Shown piece after piece: positions 1 through 7,742 of a stretch of DNA of 33,474 nucleotides. The translations under genes and the position numbers were made by a program. A model generated the notes under the pieces. The model saw nothing but the letters and a program-made list of their open reading frames with translations. It was not told where the DNA came from and searched no databases. The stretch covers positions 1 through 33,474 of the forward strand of contig CADCJO010000045.1 in assembly GCA_902801765.1 (NCBI GenBank). Direction: 5' to 3'. The DNA comes from an uncultured Eubacteriales bacterium (GTDB taxonomy: Bacteria > Bacillota > Clostridia > Christensenellales > Aristaeellaceae). Numbering within the stretch: position 1 is the first letter of the stretch; the number at the start of each line of letters is the position of its first letter.

Positions 1-161
1 CGTATAACAGACTGGTCATTGCCGTGAACCTCTCCTGGCTCTTTTATTGTCTGCTCATTTTCCCTCTTGACAAATGGGCACTACATAACAGTATTAGAAC
101 ACGAACAGTATGATATTGTCCTCTTTCAAATTCATAAGAATTTAGAAAGGGGGGATAAATC
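1..161. other. AT-rich leading intergenic stretch
   Basis: This stretch is clearly poorer in GC than the genes around it. Frame 3 is open from the window edge to a TGA at 111-113 and would encode a short hydrophobic run followed by a basic tail. It could be the last residues of an upstream membrane protein, but the codons (CTA, AGA, ACA, CGA, GTA) are unlike those of neighbouring genes, so I do not call it a gene. A TTGACA occurs at 68-73, but no good -10 box lies 16-18 bases further on. A strong purine-rich Shine-Dalgarno stretch (AAAGGGGGG) at 146-154 leads into the small frame at 162. Confidence 0.3.
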
Positions 162-269
162 ATGAATGATCCGCGGGCAATCAACTGCGCTGAAATGCGT
201 CATGCCCCAGAATGTCAGCGGCATAGAGCCAGACTCAGATTTGCTTCAGGCTGTCGCGCACATGATTGA
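162..269 (+). CDS. Possible small protein, 35 aa
   Basis: A short frame starts with ATG eight bases after a very strong Shine-Dalgarno run (AAAGGGGGG). It would encode a basic 35-residue protein with three cysteines and several histidines, starting MNDPRAINCAEM. I do not recognise it. Its 3' end overlaps the end of the convergent lipoprotein gene by about 35 bases. That overlap and the lack of a clear promoter weaken the case, and the frame could be a remnant of a longer gene. The only direct support is the ribosome binding site. Confidence 0.25.
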   Translation: MNDPRAINCAEMRHAPECQRHRARLRFASGCRAHD

Positions 270-1032
270 TGACGGTTTTGTAGCTGCTGTTGAAATATCC
301 ATTGGGGCAGGAGATATGCAGCATGATCACCTGATTGTTATCCAACAGGGCCATCATCACGCGGCCATAAATGGAAACTTCGTTGGTGTAGGTGCCTTCA
401 TAATCGGCGTAGAAGCCGTCCTTTTTCAGGATCGTACGGTTCGCCAGCTCGGTGGTCTTCCAATTGGTGAAGTTGTACTGCCCCAATTCCTTGATGGTGG
501 TGCGCAGCACGCCTTTCAAATCGTTGGTTTTGAAGGAGCTGGACACAGAATATACGCGAACGGTAATCTGGGCGTTGTAGCCGTCCAGCTCGGTGGGATT
601 GATCAGCGTGACCGCGTCGGCCACGGAGTCGTCGATGCCCCAGCCCTGCGGCGCGTCAAAGGTCAGGCGCAGCTTTTCCGAGCTGACCGTGCCATATTCA
701 AAGGTCAGGGTGGGCTTGGGCGTGGCCGTGGGCATATCCAGGGGGTCGAGCGGAATGGGCGTCGCGCCGGCGTATACATTGCGGCCATAGTCGTCGTATA
801 CCGCGCTGTCATTGAACACATCATCTTCTCCGCTTTCCTCAGAAGCGGGATCATAGCCCTCGGGCAGGTCCAGTTCCTGCCGCGGCACGGGCGTGCTCAA
901 ATCCATCGGGTCCTTCTGCTGCGCGCTTGCAGGCGCTGTCTCCGCATCGGGGAAACTCTGGTTCTGCGCAGCGCAGCCGGTCAGCAGCACCGCCAGCATG
1001 ATCAGCGCCAAAATCCTGAATGATTTCTTCAT
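235..1032 (-). CDS. Lipoprotein of unknown function
   Basis: A 265-aa exported protein. Residues 1-20 form a lipoprotein signal peptide (MKKSFRILAL... with lipobox LTGC, lipidated Cys20), so the product should be anchored to the outer face of the membrane. Residues 21-110 are a low-complexity linker rich in Pro, Thr, Asp and Glu. The remaining ~150 residues look like one compact alpha/beta domain, with a GWGIDD segment and a C-terminal helix; the pattern recalls the PsbP/Mog1-like fold, which is inference only. The start is fixed by GGAGG nine bases upstream of the ATG. The frame stays open 35 codons further upstream, but that part contains the promoter and is not coding. The gene appears monocistronic. 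Confidence 0.8.
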   Translation of the reverse strand: MKKSFRILALIMLAVLLTGCAAQNQSFPDAETAPASAQQKDPMDLSTPVPRQELDLPEGYDPASEESGEDDVFNDSAVYDDYGRNVYAGATPIPLDPLDMPTATPKPTLTFEYGTVSSEKLRLTFDAPQGWGIDDSVADAVTLINPTELDGYNAQITVRVYSVSSSFKTNDLKGVLRTTIKELGQYNFTNWKTTELANRTILKKDGFYADYEGTYTNEVSIYGRVMMALLDNNQVIMLHISCPNGYFNSSYKTVINHVRDSLKQI

Positions 1033-1108
1033 CCGAAAGATGCCTCCTTGAATCAGAATCGCTTCCCTGTTTTCGGGAAAAACGACAGAAACATAATTTC
1101 GTAGTATT

Positions 1109-1137
1109 ATTGTAACATTTTCTTCATCTTTCGTCAA
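1109..1137 (-). promoter_or_regulatory. Sigma-A promoter of the lipoprotein gene
   Basis: Read on the minus strand, TTGACG (1132-1137) and TACAAT (1109-1114) are separated by 17 bases. Transcription should start near 1102 and give a leader of about 70 nt before the ATG at 1032. Confidence 0.7.
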
Positions 1138-1175
1138 GCACTTTGGCGCGTATAGAGCAGGATTTGCGGATGTTT

Positions 1176-2180
1176 TTACAAAAGTCCCAGGTAATCGTCG
1201 CTGCTGTTCGACGCATCCACGGGCGAATCGTCGAAGGATTCGATATTGGGATGGTACAGCCGACGGTCCAGCGTCCAGATTTTTTCGCTGAACGCGCCGA
1301 CGGGGGTGCGGCGCATCACGCCTTCCATCTCGTTCATCTTGGCGTCCATGTCGTCCAGCAGGTGCAGCATTTCCGCTTCGGGAAACATGGGCGGGCGGGG
1401 ACTGCCATGCTCAGGCAGCCCGTGATGGCTGATGATCATGTGGCAAAGGAGCAGCACATATTCCCCGGCGACGTTCGCCCGGCGGGCGGCTTCCCGCACC
1501 TGAGCCACGCCGTGCACCAGATGTCCCAGCAATTGCCCTTCCGCGGAATAATCCGACACGTTGCCGCCCTCGTCGCTGATGAACTCGGCGGTCTTGCTCA
1601 GGTCGTGGGCGATGGCGCCGGCCCGCAGCAAATCGCCGTTCAGGAAAGGATACAGGGGCAGCACCGCTTCGGCGGCGCGGAGCACGCCCAGGGTATGGTG
1701 CAGCAGACCGCTGCGTTCCGCGTGGTGCACCCGCTGGGCGGCGGGATAATAGATCAGCTTGTCCCCGCACATGGCGAGCATTTCCCGCAGGATGGCTTTC
1801 AGCTCCGGCGTTCTCATAGCGTCGATGGTGCGGTTGATTTCCGCCAGCATGTCCTCCGGCGGTTCAGGCGCGCAGGGCATGAGCGCCCTCATGTCCACCA
1901 TATCGTCTGCCCGGGCGTCCCGCATCTGGTCGATGCGCATCTGCAAGCGTCCATTGAACTCCTGCACCGTGCCCGCCACCTTGATCACGCTGCCCTGCTT
2001 GGGGGGCGGAATTGTGCCGTCCCATTTCTTGCAGTTGATTTCGCTGTCCTTGTCGCACAGCGTGAGATCCAGGTATTTTCCCCCTTTCGAGGAGGTGCGC
2101 TGCTCGGCGGAACGCACGAGCAGGAAGCCCAGAAAGCGGTCGTCGGGTTTGAGGGAGGCAATGGCAAGCTGCTGCATCAT
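1176..2180 (-). CDS. yhaM: 3'-5' exoribonuclease YhaM family
   Basis: A 334-aa protein with the YhaM layout: an N-terminal OB-fold nucleic-acid-binding domain (about residues 8-90) followed by an HD hydrolase domain. Visible metal-binding residues of the HD domain are His161/His162 (LLHHTLG), the His192-Asp193 pair in AHDLSK, His252/His253 (ISHHG) and Asp278. Length fits the family (B. subtilis YhaM is about 314 aa). YhaM trims single-stranded RNA (and DNA) ends in the cytoplasm. Two adjacent ATGs are possible starts, with AAAGGA upstream. It is the last gene of a minus-strand operon, 18 bases after the ferritin-like gene. I see no clear terminator behind it. Confidence 0.85.
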   Translation of the reverse strand: MMQQLAIASLKPDDRFLGFLLVRSAEQRTSSKGGKYLDLTLCDKDSEINCKKWDGTIPPPKQGSVIKVAGTVQEFNGRLQMRIDQMRDARADDMVDMRALMPCAPEPPEDMLAEINRTIDAMRTPELKAILREMLAMCGDKLIYYPAAQRVHHAERSGLLHHTLGVLRAAEAVLPLYPFLNGDLLRAGAIAHDLSKTAEFISDEGGNVSDYSAEGQLLGHLVHGVAQVREAARRANVAGEYVLLLCHMIISHHGLPEHGSPRPPMFPEAEMLHLLDDMDAKMNEMEGVMRRTPVGAFSEKIWTLDRRLYHPNIESFDDSPVDASNSSDDYLGLL

Positions 2181-2198
2181 GTATCCAGATCCTTTTCG

Positions 2199-2681
2199 TT
2201 ATTCTTGTGCGCTGTTTCCGCCCAGAGGAACATCCAGCGCGGAGATCATATCATTCAGTTTCTTCAAATGCCCTGATTCTTCCATTTCAATCTGGCGGAA
2301 TGCCGCTGCGGCGGGGCCCTCCAGCCGGGAGGCGAATTCCCCATAACGGGCGACGGCGTCGCGTTCTTCTTCCGCGGCGTATTGATACAGCCGCAGAACG
2401 GAATCGAACGCGCCTCTGCGCTGCGCTTCGATCAGGCCGCCCGCAAACAGCACCCCAGCCGCCTGCGCGGCGAGCAATTGCGCCCGTACAAAATCAGACG
2501 CTTCCCCGCCCATTTCTTTGAATCGGGCCAGGTGGCGTCTTTCATCCTCCAGAATTGCGCGGATGGCCTCCTGACAGGGGCCATCCGCAAATACCGCCAA
2601 GGCCCGCTCGTACAGGCGGATGGCGCGTTTTTCCATTTCGCAGGCGATAAACAGGGCTTCCGCCGTATCGCGTACCTGCAT
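2199..2681 (-). CDS. Ferritin-like (rubrerythrin-type) diiron protein
   Basis: A 160-aa all-helical protein with the four-helix diiron pattern: a glutamate pair in helix 1 (CEMEKRA, Glu15/17), ExxH in helix 2 (EDERRH, Glu47/His50), EEE in helix 3 (residues 104-106) and ExxH in helix 4 (EESGH, Glu135/His138). This is the rubrerythrin ligand arrangement. There is no C-terminal rubredoxin domain, so electrons would have to come from a partner. Rubrerythrins reduce peroxide in anaerobes, but this family also includes proteins of unknown reaction. It begins five bases after the DUF1858 gene, which encodes a CxxC protein, and is followed by yhaM, so the three are very likely one transcript. Confidence 0.75.
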   Translation of the reverse strand: MQVRDTAEALFIACEMEKRAIRLYERALAVFADGPCQEAIRAILEDERRHLARFKEMGGEASDFVRAQLLAAQAAGVLFAGGLIEAQRRGAFDSVLRLYQYAAEEERDAVARYGEFASRLEGPAAAAFRQIEMEESGHLKKLNDMISALDVPLGGNSAQE

Positions 2682-2686
2682 GGCGG

Positions 2687-2896
2687 TTATTTCGCCTCGG
2701 CCAGGAATTCGTTCAGCTGGTGCACCAGTTCATCCACATTGGTGCCGTGCACGGCGCAGGCGTCTTCCAGGGACTCCATGATGGAATGGGGGCAGCCCAG
2801 GCAGTGCATGCCAAACTCCATCAGGATGCGGGCGGTGCCGCGGTGGATGTTCAAAACTTCGCCGATGCTCATGCTTTTATTGACTGTGTTTTCCAT
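2687..2896 (-). CDS. DUF1858 domain protein (CxxC redox-type)
   Basis: A 69-aa protein made of one DUF1858 domain (also known as the hybrid-cluster-protein-associated disulfide domain). It carries the typical GMHCLGCPHS motif, giving a CxxC pair near residues 31-34, and a short helical C-terminus. Members are thought to handle thiols, iron or nitric-oxide-related redox chemistry, often next to di-iron or hybrid cluster proteins; the exact reaction is unknown. The ATG at 2896 follows AAAGGAG with good spacing; an upstream ATG ten codons earlier has no ribosome binding site. It is the first gene of the operon with the ferritin-like protein and yhaM. Confidence 0.75.
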   Translation of the reverse strand: MENTVNKSMSIGEVLNIHRGTARILMEFGMHCLGCPHSIMESLEDACAVHGTNVDELVHQLNEFLAEAK

Positions 2897-2931
2897 AAGA
2901 ATATCTCCTTTCAGGCACGAAGCCACTACAC

Positions 2932-2960
2932 ATCATACCCTAAACCAATCTGATTGTCAA
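2932..2960 (-). promoter_or_regulatory. Sigma-A promoter of the DUF1858-ferritin-yhaM operon
   Basis: On the minus strand TTGACA (2955-2960) is followed after 17 bases by TATGAT (2932-2937), a near-consensus promoter about 35 bases upstream of the DUF1858 start codon. Confidence 0.75.
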
Positions 2961-3096
2961 TCAAAAACATATGGAAGTGCGGGGGTACGCTTTGTGTCAG
3001 CCGGAAACGCTGAGCCGAATGCGTCCCCGGCCCTGAATCAAATCGCTGCGAATTGTAAATTATTTCGAAAGGATTACATCCCTGTTTCATCTTTGG

Positions 3097-3125
3097 TTGC
3101 AAACGCCTGCGGAATTTGGTATACT
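3097..3125 (+). promoter_or_regulatory. Sigma-A promoter of the moxR operon
   Basis: TTGCAA (3097-3102), 17-base spacer, TATACT (3120-3125). The expected start is near 3132, about 65 bases before the moxR ATG. The divergent promoter at 2932-2960 lies about 140 bases away; the bases between the two show no other clear signal. Confidence 0.7.
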
Positions 3126-3196
3126 ACGGGTTGGGACGTTTGCTCCGCATACCCCAAAATGTAATTTGTAATCCTGTTGAAGGGAGATATATCAGA

Positions 3197-4162
3197 ATGC
3201 AGTCTACTTCCTCTCCTGCTCAGACCCGTCCGCTGGTGTATGCTTTGCAGCAGAACATCCGCCAGGTCATCGTGGGCAAAGACGAAGCGATAGAACTAAT
3301 GCTGATTGCGCTGATCTGCCGGGGCCATGTGCTGATCGAGGACGTGCCCGGCGTGGGAAAAACCACCATGGCGGCCGCGCTGGCCAAGAGCCTGCAGTGC
3401 AGCTTCAAGCGTATCCAGTTTACCCCCGACGTGACGCCCTCCGATGTGACGGGCTTTACCATGGTAAACATCCAGACCGGCGACATGGAATTCAAGCCCG
3501 GCGCGGTGATGAGCCAGATTGTGCTGGCGGATGAAATCAACCGTACCTCTCCCAAAACCCAATCGTCGCTCCTGGAAGTGATGGAAGAAGGCCAGGTAAC
3601 CGTGGACGGCGTGACCCACACCCTGCCGCGGCCTTTTATGGTGATGGCGACCCAGAACCCGGTGGATTTCGTGGGCACGTATCCCTTGCCCGAGGCGCAG
3701 ATGGACCGGTTCTTCCTGCGCATCACGGTGGGCTATCCCAGCGTCGAAGAAGAAATGGACATGCTGGAGCGGTACTCCGGCCAGGTGACGCCGCTGCAAA
3801 CGCTGTCGCCCGTGTGCGGCGCGGAGGAAATCATCGCCATGCAGGAGCAGCTGGGCACCGTATATGCCAGCAAGGAAGCGAGGAATTACGTGGCGAATAT
3901 CGTGGCCATGACCCGGACCCATCCAGCGCTGCAATTGGGCGCGTCCCCCCGGGGTTCCATCGCGCTTTTGCGCGCGGCCCAGGCCTGCGCGCTTCTGTCG
4001 GGCCGCGACTACGTGCTGCCCGATGATATTCGCCATATGGCGCTGCCCGTTTTATCCCATCGCCTGATTTTGACCCCGGAAGCCCGGATGAAGGGGGCCT
4101 CGGCCTCGCAGCTGCTCCAGCAGCTGATCGAAACCGTGCCGGTGCCCACAGGCCGCGCATGA
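3197..4162 (+). CDS. MoxR family AAA+ ATPase
   Basis: A 321-aa AAA+ ATPase of the MoxR type. Visible are Walker A (PGVGKTT, residues 51-57), a DVTGF segment typical of MoxR proteins, Walker B (VLADEIN, Asp112/Glu113), sensor-1 (ATQNPVD) and the C-terminal lid domain. MoxR ATPases act as chaperone-like remodelers, usually with the DUF58 protein encoded next to them, and are often linked to cell-envelope functions. The start is the ATG after AAGGGAG; the frame continues upstream through the promoter and is not used. The stop codon overlaps the next start by four bases (ATGA), so translation is coupled with the DUF58 gene. Confidence 0.9.
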   Translation: MQSTSSPAQTRPLVYALQQNIRQVIVGKDEAIELMLIALICRGHVLIEDVPGVGKTTMAAALAKSLQCSFKRIQFTPDVTPSDVTGFTMVNIQTGDMEFKPGAVMSQIVLADEINRTSPKTQSSLLEVMEEGQVTVDGVTHTLPRPFMVMATQNPVDFVGTYPLPEAQMDRFFLRITVGYPSVEEEMDMLERYSGQVTPLQTLSPVCGAEEIIAMQEQLGTVYASKEARNYVANIVAMTRTHPALQLGASPRGSIALLRAAQACALLSGRDYVLPDDIRHMALPVLSHRLILTPEARMKGASASQLLQQLIETVPVPTGRA

Positions 4163-5307
4163 CGCGCCGGGGATGGGCGGCGCTGGCCGTCCTGGTCACC
4201 AGCGCGGTAAGCGGCCTGTCGCTGGGCAACGCACTGTATATATACATCGCCCTTCTGATGGCGTTGGTATTTGCATACGCTTTTGCAACCTGCCTGTGGG
4301 CCCGGCTGACCGCCTGGTGCGGCCAGCGGCTCAGCAGCGCTTCCGTGCCGCGCGGAGAAAAGGTGACCCTGCGCGTCGGGGCGGAGCACCGCTGCCCCCT
4401 GCCGGTCAGCGGGATGCGCGGCGTGTTTCTGTACAACGGCCAGGAGCAGGAATGCCTGTTTCCGGCCAGTCCTTTCCGCGCGCAGGAACGGCGGCTGCCG
4501 ATGGACGCGCGGCACGTTGGCATTTACGAAACGGGCCTCAAAGGCTTATCCGTGTCAGATTTATTTGGCCTGTTCCGCTTCCGCGTGCCGATTCGGGACA
4601 GCGCGACGCTGACCGTGCTGCCCCGGCCTTTCGATGTTGATAAGCCGCGGATGATTTTGGGTGACGAGGGGAATGCCGCCCTCGCGCGAACACAGGAGGA
4701 TTACAACGCTCCGGACGACGTGCGCGCCTACCGTACGGGGGATGCCATGAAGCGTATCCACTGGAAACTGTCTTCCCGGAAGCGGGAGCTGTTGGTGCGC
4801 CGGTTTGAAACGCCCGCTCCGCCCGATACGTTGATCTTGCTGGACTGCGATACGCCCCGGGGTGGGGAAGGCGTGAATGAAGGAGAAGCGTGCCTGCGGG
4901 ACGCGATGTGCGAAACGGCTGTGGCCGTGGCCCGGATGCAGATGGAGGATGGCAGCCCCGTGCGCCTGCCCATGTACGGGAAGCAGGCCAACGAGTTTTC
5001 CTCCGACCACGCGGAGGGGCTGGCGCTTTTACAGGAGATGCTGGCGGCTCAGCCGTTTGGCGGGGGAGAGGATTTCGCGCGGGTGCTGAACCTGGAGCTG
5101 CGGCGGATGCGCCGCACGGGCGCGGCGGTGATCATCACCACGCGGCTGGACGCCCAGGTGGTGGAAGGCGTGACGCACATCCGACGCATGGGCCCCAGCG
5201 CCCGGCTGTATTTGGTCACCTACACCCCGGAAGCGCCGGAATACCAGCCCTATGTCGCCCGCTTGCAGCATCATTTGGTGGAGGTATGCTATGTCACGCC
5301 TGCCTGA
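4159..5307 (+). CDS. DUF58 domain protein
   Basis: A 382-aa membrane-associated protein. Two hydrophobic segments lie within about residues 1-50, followed by a beta-rich region and the DUF58 core, recognised by RTGDAMKRIHWKLSSRK (about residues 193-209), the hallmark of the family. The downstream part has a von Willebrand A-like pattern (LILLDCDTP). DUF58 proteins are partners of MoxR ATPases, and with a TgpA-type transglutaminase they form a widespread three-gene cluster whose substrate is not known. The gene overlaps moxR by four bases and the next gene by 17 bases, so all three are co-translated. Confidence 0.88.
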   Translation: MTRRGWAALAVLVTSAVSGLSLGNALYIYIALLMALVFAYAFATCLWARLTAWCGQRLSSASVPRGEKVTLRVGAEHRCPLPVSGMRGVFLYNGQEQECLFPASPFRAQERRLPMDARHVGIYETGLKGLSVSDLFGLFRFRVPIRDSATLTVLPRPFDVDKPRMILGDEGNAALARTQEDYNAPDDVRAYRTGDAMKRIHWKLSSRKRELLVRRFETPAPPDTLILLDCDTPRGGEGVNEGEACLRDAMCETAVAVARMQMEDGSPVRLPMYGKQANEFSSDHAEGLALLQEMLAAQPFGGGEDFARVLNLELRRMRRTGAAVIITTRLDAQVVEGVTHIRRMGPSARLYLVTYTPEAPEYQPYVARLQHHLVEVCYVTPA

Positions 5308-7555
5308 AAAAAATTGGAAAGCGCTGCTGATGGGCTATTTTGCCTCCCTGCTGCTGGGACTTGGCATGAGCCTGGCCCTGTTCCGGGCTTTCGAGCCGCG
5401 TCAGGCGCTGTGGCCCGTTTTTCCGCTGTGCGCCGGGATGACGCTTGTTTTCTATATTTTGTTTGAGGTGCATTTTAAAAGCAAAAAATGGATTGTGCTG
5501 GGCGTTTTAGCGGCGCTTGGGATATGGGGCGCCTTGGGCGGCGGACCGGTTTTTTCTTTGGTTCAGATGGCGAAGGCCGCGTTCCTTTCCTTCCAGGGCC
5601 TGCCCGACGCGCTGACGCCCTACGCCGCTCACGTTCGCTGGGCGCTGTGCCTGCTGTTTTCGCTGCTTGGCGTGGCGCTGTACTGGGATCATACGGTGGG
5701 CCTTGCCGTGTTCACGGTCATCAGCATGGTGGGTATTTCCTTCGCATTTGGCGCACGGGACGGGCTGCTGCTGTGCGCGCTGCCCTCGGCGGCAGGCTTG
5801 CTGCTGTTGATGGCGCAGGAGAATGGCAAGCGCCTATCCGCTCTGCCCGTTGCGGCGGGCTTGGCCGCGCTGGCCTTCGCGCTGCTTCCCGTCCGTCCGC
5901 AGGCGGTGTCGCCCTTCCAGGAAGCGGCCCAGAGCATCCGCCAGTTTGTGGAAGATTACCTGCTGTTCAATGAATTTCGCTCGGCGTTCACCCTGGTGAC
6001 AGAAGGATATCAGCCCCTGGAAGACCGTCTGGGCGGGCCCGCGGAGCCCGTTGATCACGATGTGATGGAGGTCACAACCGACCGCAAGCTGCTCCTGCGC
6101 GGAAAGACCTATGATCAGTATACCGGTCTCAACTGGTACGATACCCTGTCCAGCCGCCGCTATCTGGCCGTATCGCCTCGCTACGCAGCCCTGCGGGAGG
6201 AGCTGTTCGGCATGAATCGTCCCCTGAATGGCGCTGACGACGCCGCGCTGCTTTCGATGCGCGTGCGGATACTCAGCCGCGGCACCACCACGCTGTTTGC
6301 CCCCGGCTTCACCCGCGCGCTGCAGCTTGAGGGGGAGCGGATGGTGCTGTATTTCAATACAGCCGGTGAATACTTCCTGACCCGCGAATTGGAGCCGGGC
6401 GACGCTTACTCCCTGACCTGCCTGCCGTATGAAGCGGGCCGCGGCGGGGTGGCTGAGTTGGTGAACGCCAACGTGGGAACGGACGACCCCTATTACCGGG
6501 AGGCAGCCCGGAATTATCTGCAAATTCCCGATCACATTCAGCAGGATATATATGATATTGCCCATCGCGTAACGGATGGATGGGAAACGCCCTATGAAAA
6601 AGCGATCGCGCTGCAGAATTACCTGCGGCGGAATTACCGCTACAATCTGAACGTGCAGGAGCCGCCGGACGGCGTGGATTTTATTGCCTGGTTCCTGATC
6701 GGTGAGCGGCAGGGATACTGCACTTACTTTGCTTCCGCGATGACCATGCTCTGCCGCATTGCCGGGCTGCCCGCGCGTTATGTAACGGGCTATGTGGCGC
6801 TGCCAAATGACAACGGCGTGACCGTGGTGTCGGGCGAACACGCCCACGCCTGGACGGAAGTGTACCTGAATGGCTTTGGCTGGCTGGCCTTCGATCCCAC
6901 ACCGCGCAGTGATTACGGGGATCACGATCAGCGGGACGAGGAGCAGGGCGGAAGCCAGCGCGGAAACAATCCGGAGCCGACGTCCACGCCGGAACCGACG
7001 CAGATGCCCACTGTGGGGCCGGCTGAAACGCCTGCGCCATCGCCTTCACCCGAACCCACGGAAACGCCTCCTGAAACAAGCAGCGCGCCGACACCCACAC
7101 CGGTTCCGCCCGCGCCAGACCAGCAGCCGCCCGCGTCCCCGGAAAGCAGGCCGCATCATTCCTTCCCCTGGTGGCTGCTGCTGTTGCTCCTGGCAATGAT
7201 TGGGCTGGGCGTGCTGCGCATGTATATGACAGAACCGCTGCGGCAAGCGCAAAAGCACCCCGACAAAGCGGTGGACATTTTGATCCGGTCCGTGCTTGCG
7301 CTGCTGTCCGCGCGCGGTTTAAAGCGTACATCCACTGAAACGCTGCATGATTTCGCGCACAGGGCGGACGCTGTGCTGGCAAAAGAAAAACTGCCCTCCG
7401 TTCTCCCGCTGATGGACGCGTATGCTGCCCAGCTGTATGGCAGGCATCGCGCCAATGGCAGTGATTTCACCGGCATCTACCGCGCGCTGCATAACGCGGC
7501 ATCTCCCATGATCCGATTCCGCCTGGCTGTGAAAAGAATTTTCATTGGAAAATAA
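5291..7555 (+). CDS. TgpA-like membrane transglutaminase-domain protein
   Basis: A 754-aa protein. About six transmembrane segments occupy residues 1-210, then comes a large extracytoplasmic region with a transglutaminase-like core. The catalytic triad is visible: Cys477 (GYCTYF), His519 (HAHAW) and Asp535 (FDPTP). Residues ~565-625 form a Pro/Thr/Ser-rich linker, followed by one more membrane helix (WWLLLLLLAM) and a cytoplasmic DUF4129-like tail. This matches the TgpA architecture. The enzyme would cross-link or cleave proteins at the outer face of the membrane; the true reaction is not established for most members. The start is an ATG after GGAGG, inside the end of the DUF58 gene. No terminator is evident directly behind it. 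Confidence 0.88.
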   Translation: MSRLPEKNWKALLMGYFASLLLGLGMSLALFRAFEPRQALWPVFPLCAGMTLVFYILFEVHFKSKKWIVLGVLAALGIWGALGGGPVFSLVQMAKAAFLSFQGLPDALTPYAAHVRWALCLLFSLLGVALYWDHTVGLAVFTVISMVGISFAFGARDGLLLCALPSAAGLLLLMAQENGKRLSALPVAAGLAALAFALLPVRPQAVSPFQEAAQSIRQFVEDYLLFNEFRSAFTLVTEGYQPLEDRLGGPAEPVDHDVMEVTTDRKLLLRGKTYDQYTGLNWYDTLSSRRYLAVSPRYAALREELFGMNRPLNGADDAALLSMRVRILSRGTTTLFAPGFTRALQLEGERMVLYFNTAGEYFLTRELEPGDAYSLTCLPYEAGRGGVAELVNANVGTDDPYYREAARNYLQIPDHIQQDIYDIAHRVTDGWETPYEKAIALQNYLRRNYRYNLNVQEPPDGVDFIAWFLIGERQGYCTYFASAMTMLCRIAGLPARYVTGYVALPNDNGVTVVSGEHAHAWTEVYLNGFGWLAFDPTPRSDYGDHDQRDEEQGGSQRGNNPEPTSTPEPTQMPTVGPAETPAPSPSPEPTETPPETSSAPTPTPVPPAPDQQPPASPESRPHHSFPWWLLLLLLAMIGLGVLRMYMTEPLRQAQKHPDKAVDILIRSVLALLSARGLKRTSTETLHDFAHRADAVLAKEKLPSVLPLMDAYAAQLYGRHRANGSDFTGIYRALHNAASPMIRFRLAVKRIFIGK

Positions 7556-7694
7556 TACTATTTCTCGTCTAAACCATTGAATCTTCGGGCGTCTTTTCCG
7601 TCCTGGCTGTGCTTCATTCTGGTCAACGTAGCGCTGCTACGCCTCCCTTCGACAGGTCGCTTCATAACAGAAGATGAATAGGATTCATTCATAC
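7556..7694. other. Intergenic stretch with imperfect inverted ends
   Basis: About 140 bases lie between the transglutaminase gene and the minus-strand terminator. They hold a perfect six-base-pair hairpin (CGTAGC-GCT-GCTACG, 7627-7641), and the ends show weakly matching inverted sequence (ATTGAATCTTC near 7575; GAAGATGAAT near 7670). I see no reading frame. It may be a small dispersed repeat, but no second copy occurs in the window. Confidence 0.3.
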
Positions 7695-7725
7695 AAAAAC
7701 CGCATGGCTGGTATCAGCCATGCGG
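7695..7725 (-). terminator. Intrinsic terminator of the coiled-coil gene
   Basis: A perfect 11-base-pair stem (CCGCATGGCTG / CAGCCATGCGG, 7700-7725) with a four-base loop is followed on the minus strand by a run of five T. It lies 18 bases beyond the stop codon of the minus-strand gene. Confidence 0.85.
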
Positions 7726-7742
7726 TCATTGTTATCGTGGAA

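Noticed and set aside
3-113. Possible C-terminus of an upstream membrane protein
   Set aside because: Codon use is unlike the neighbours and the stretch is AT-rich; only 36 codons are available and no family could be recognised.
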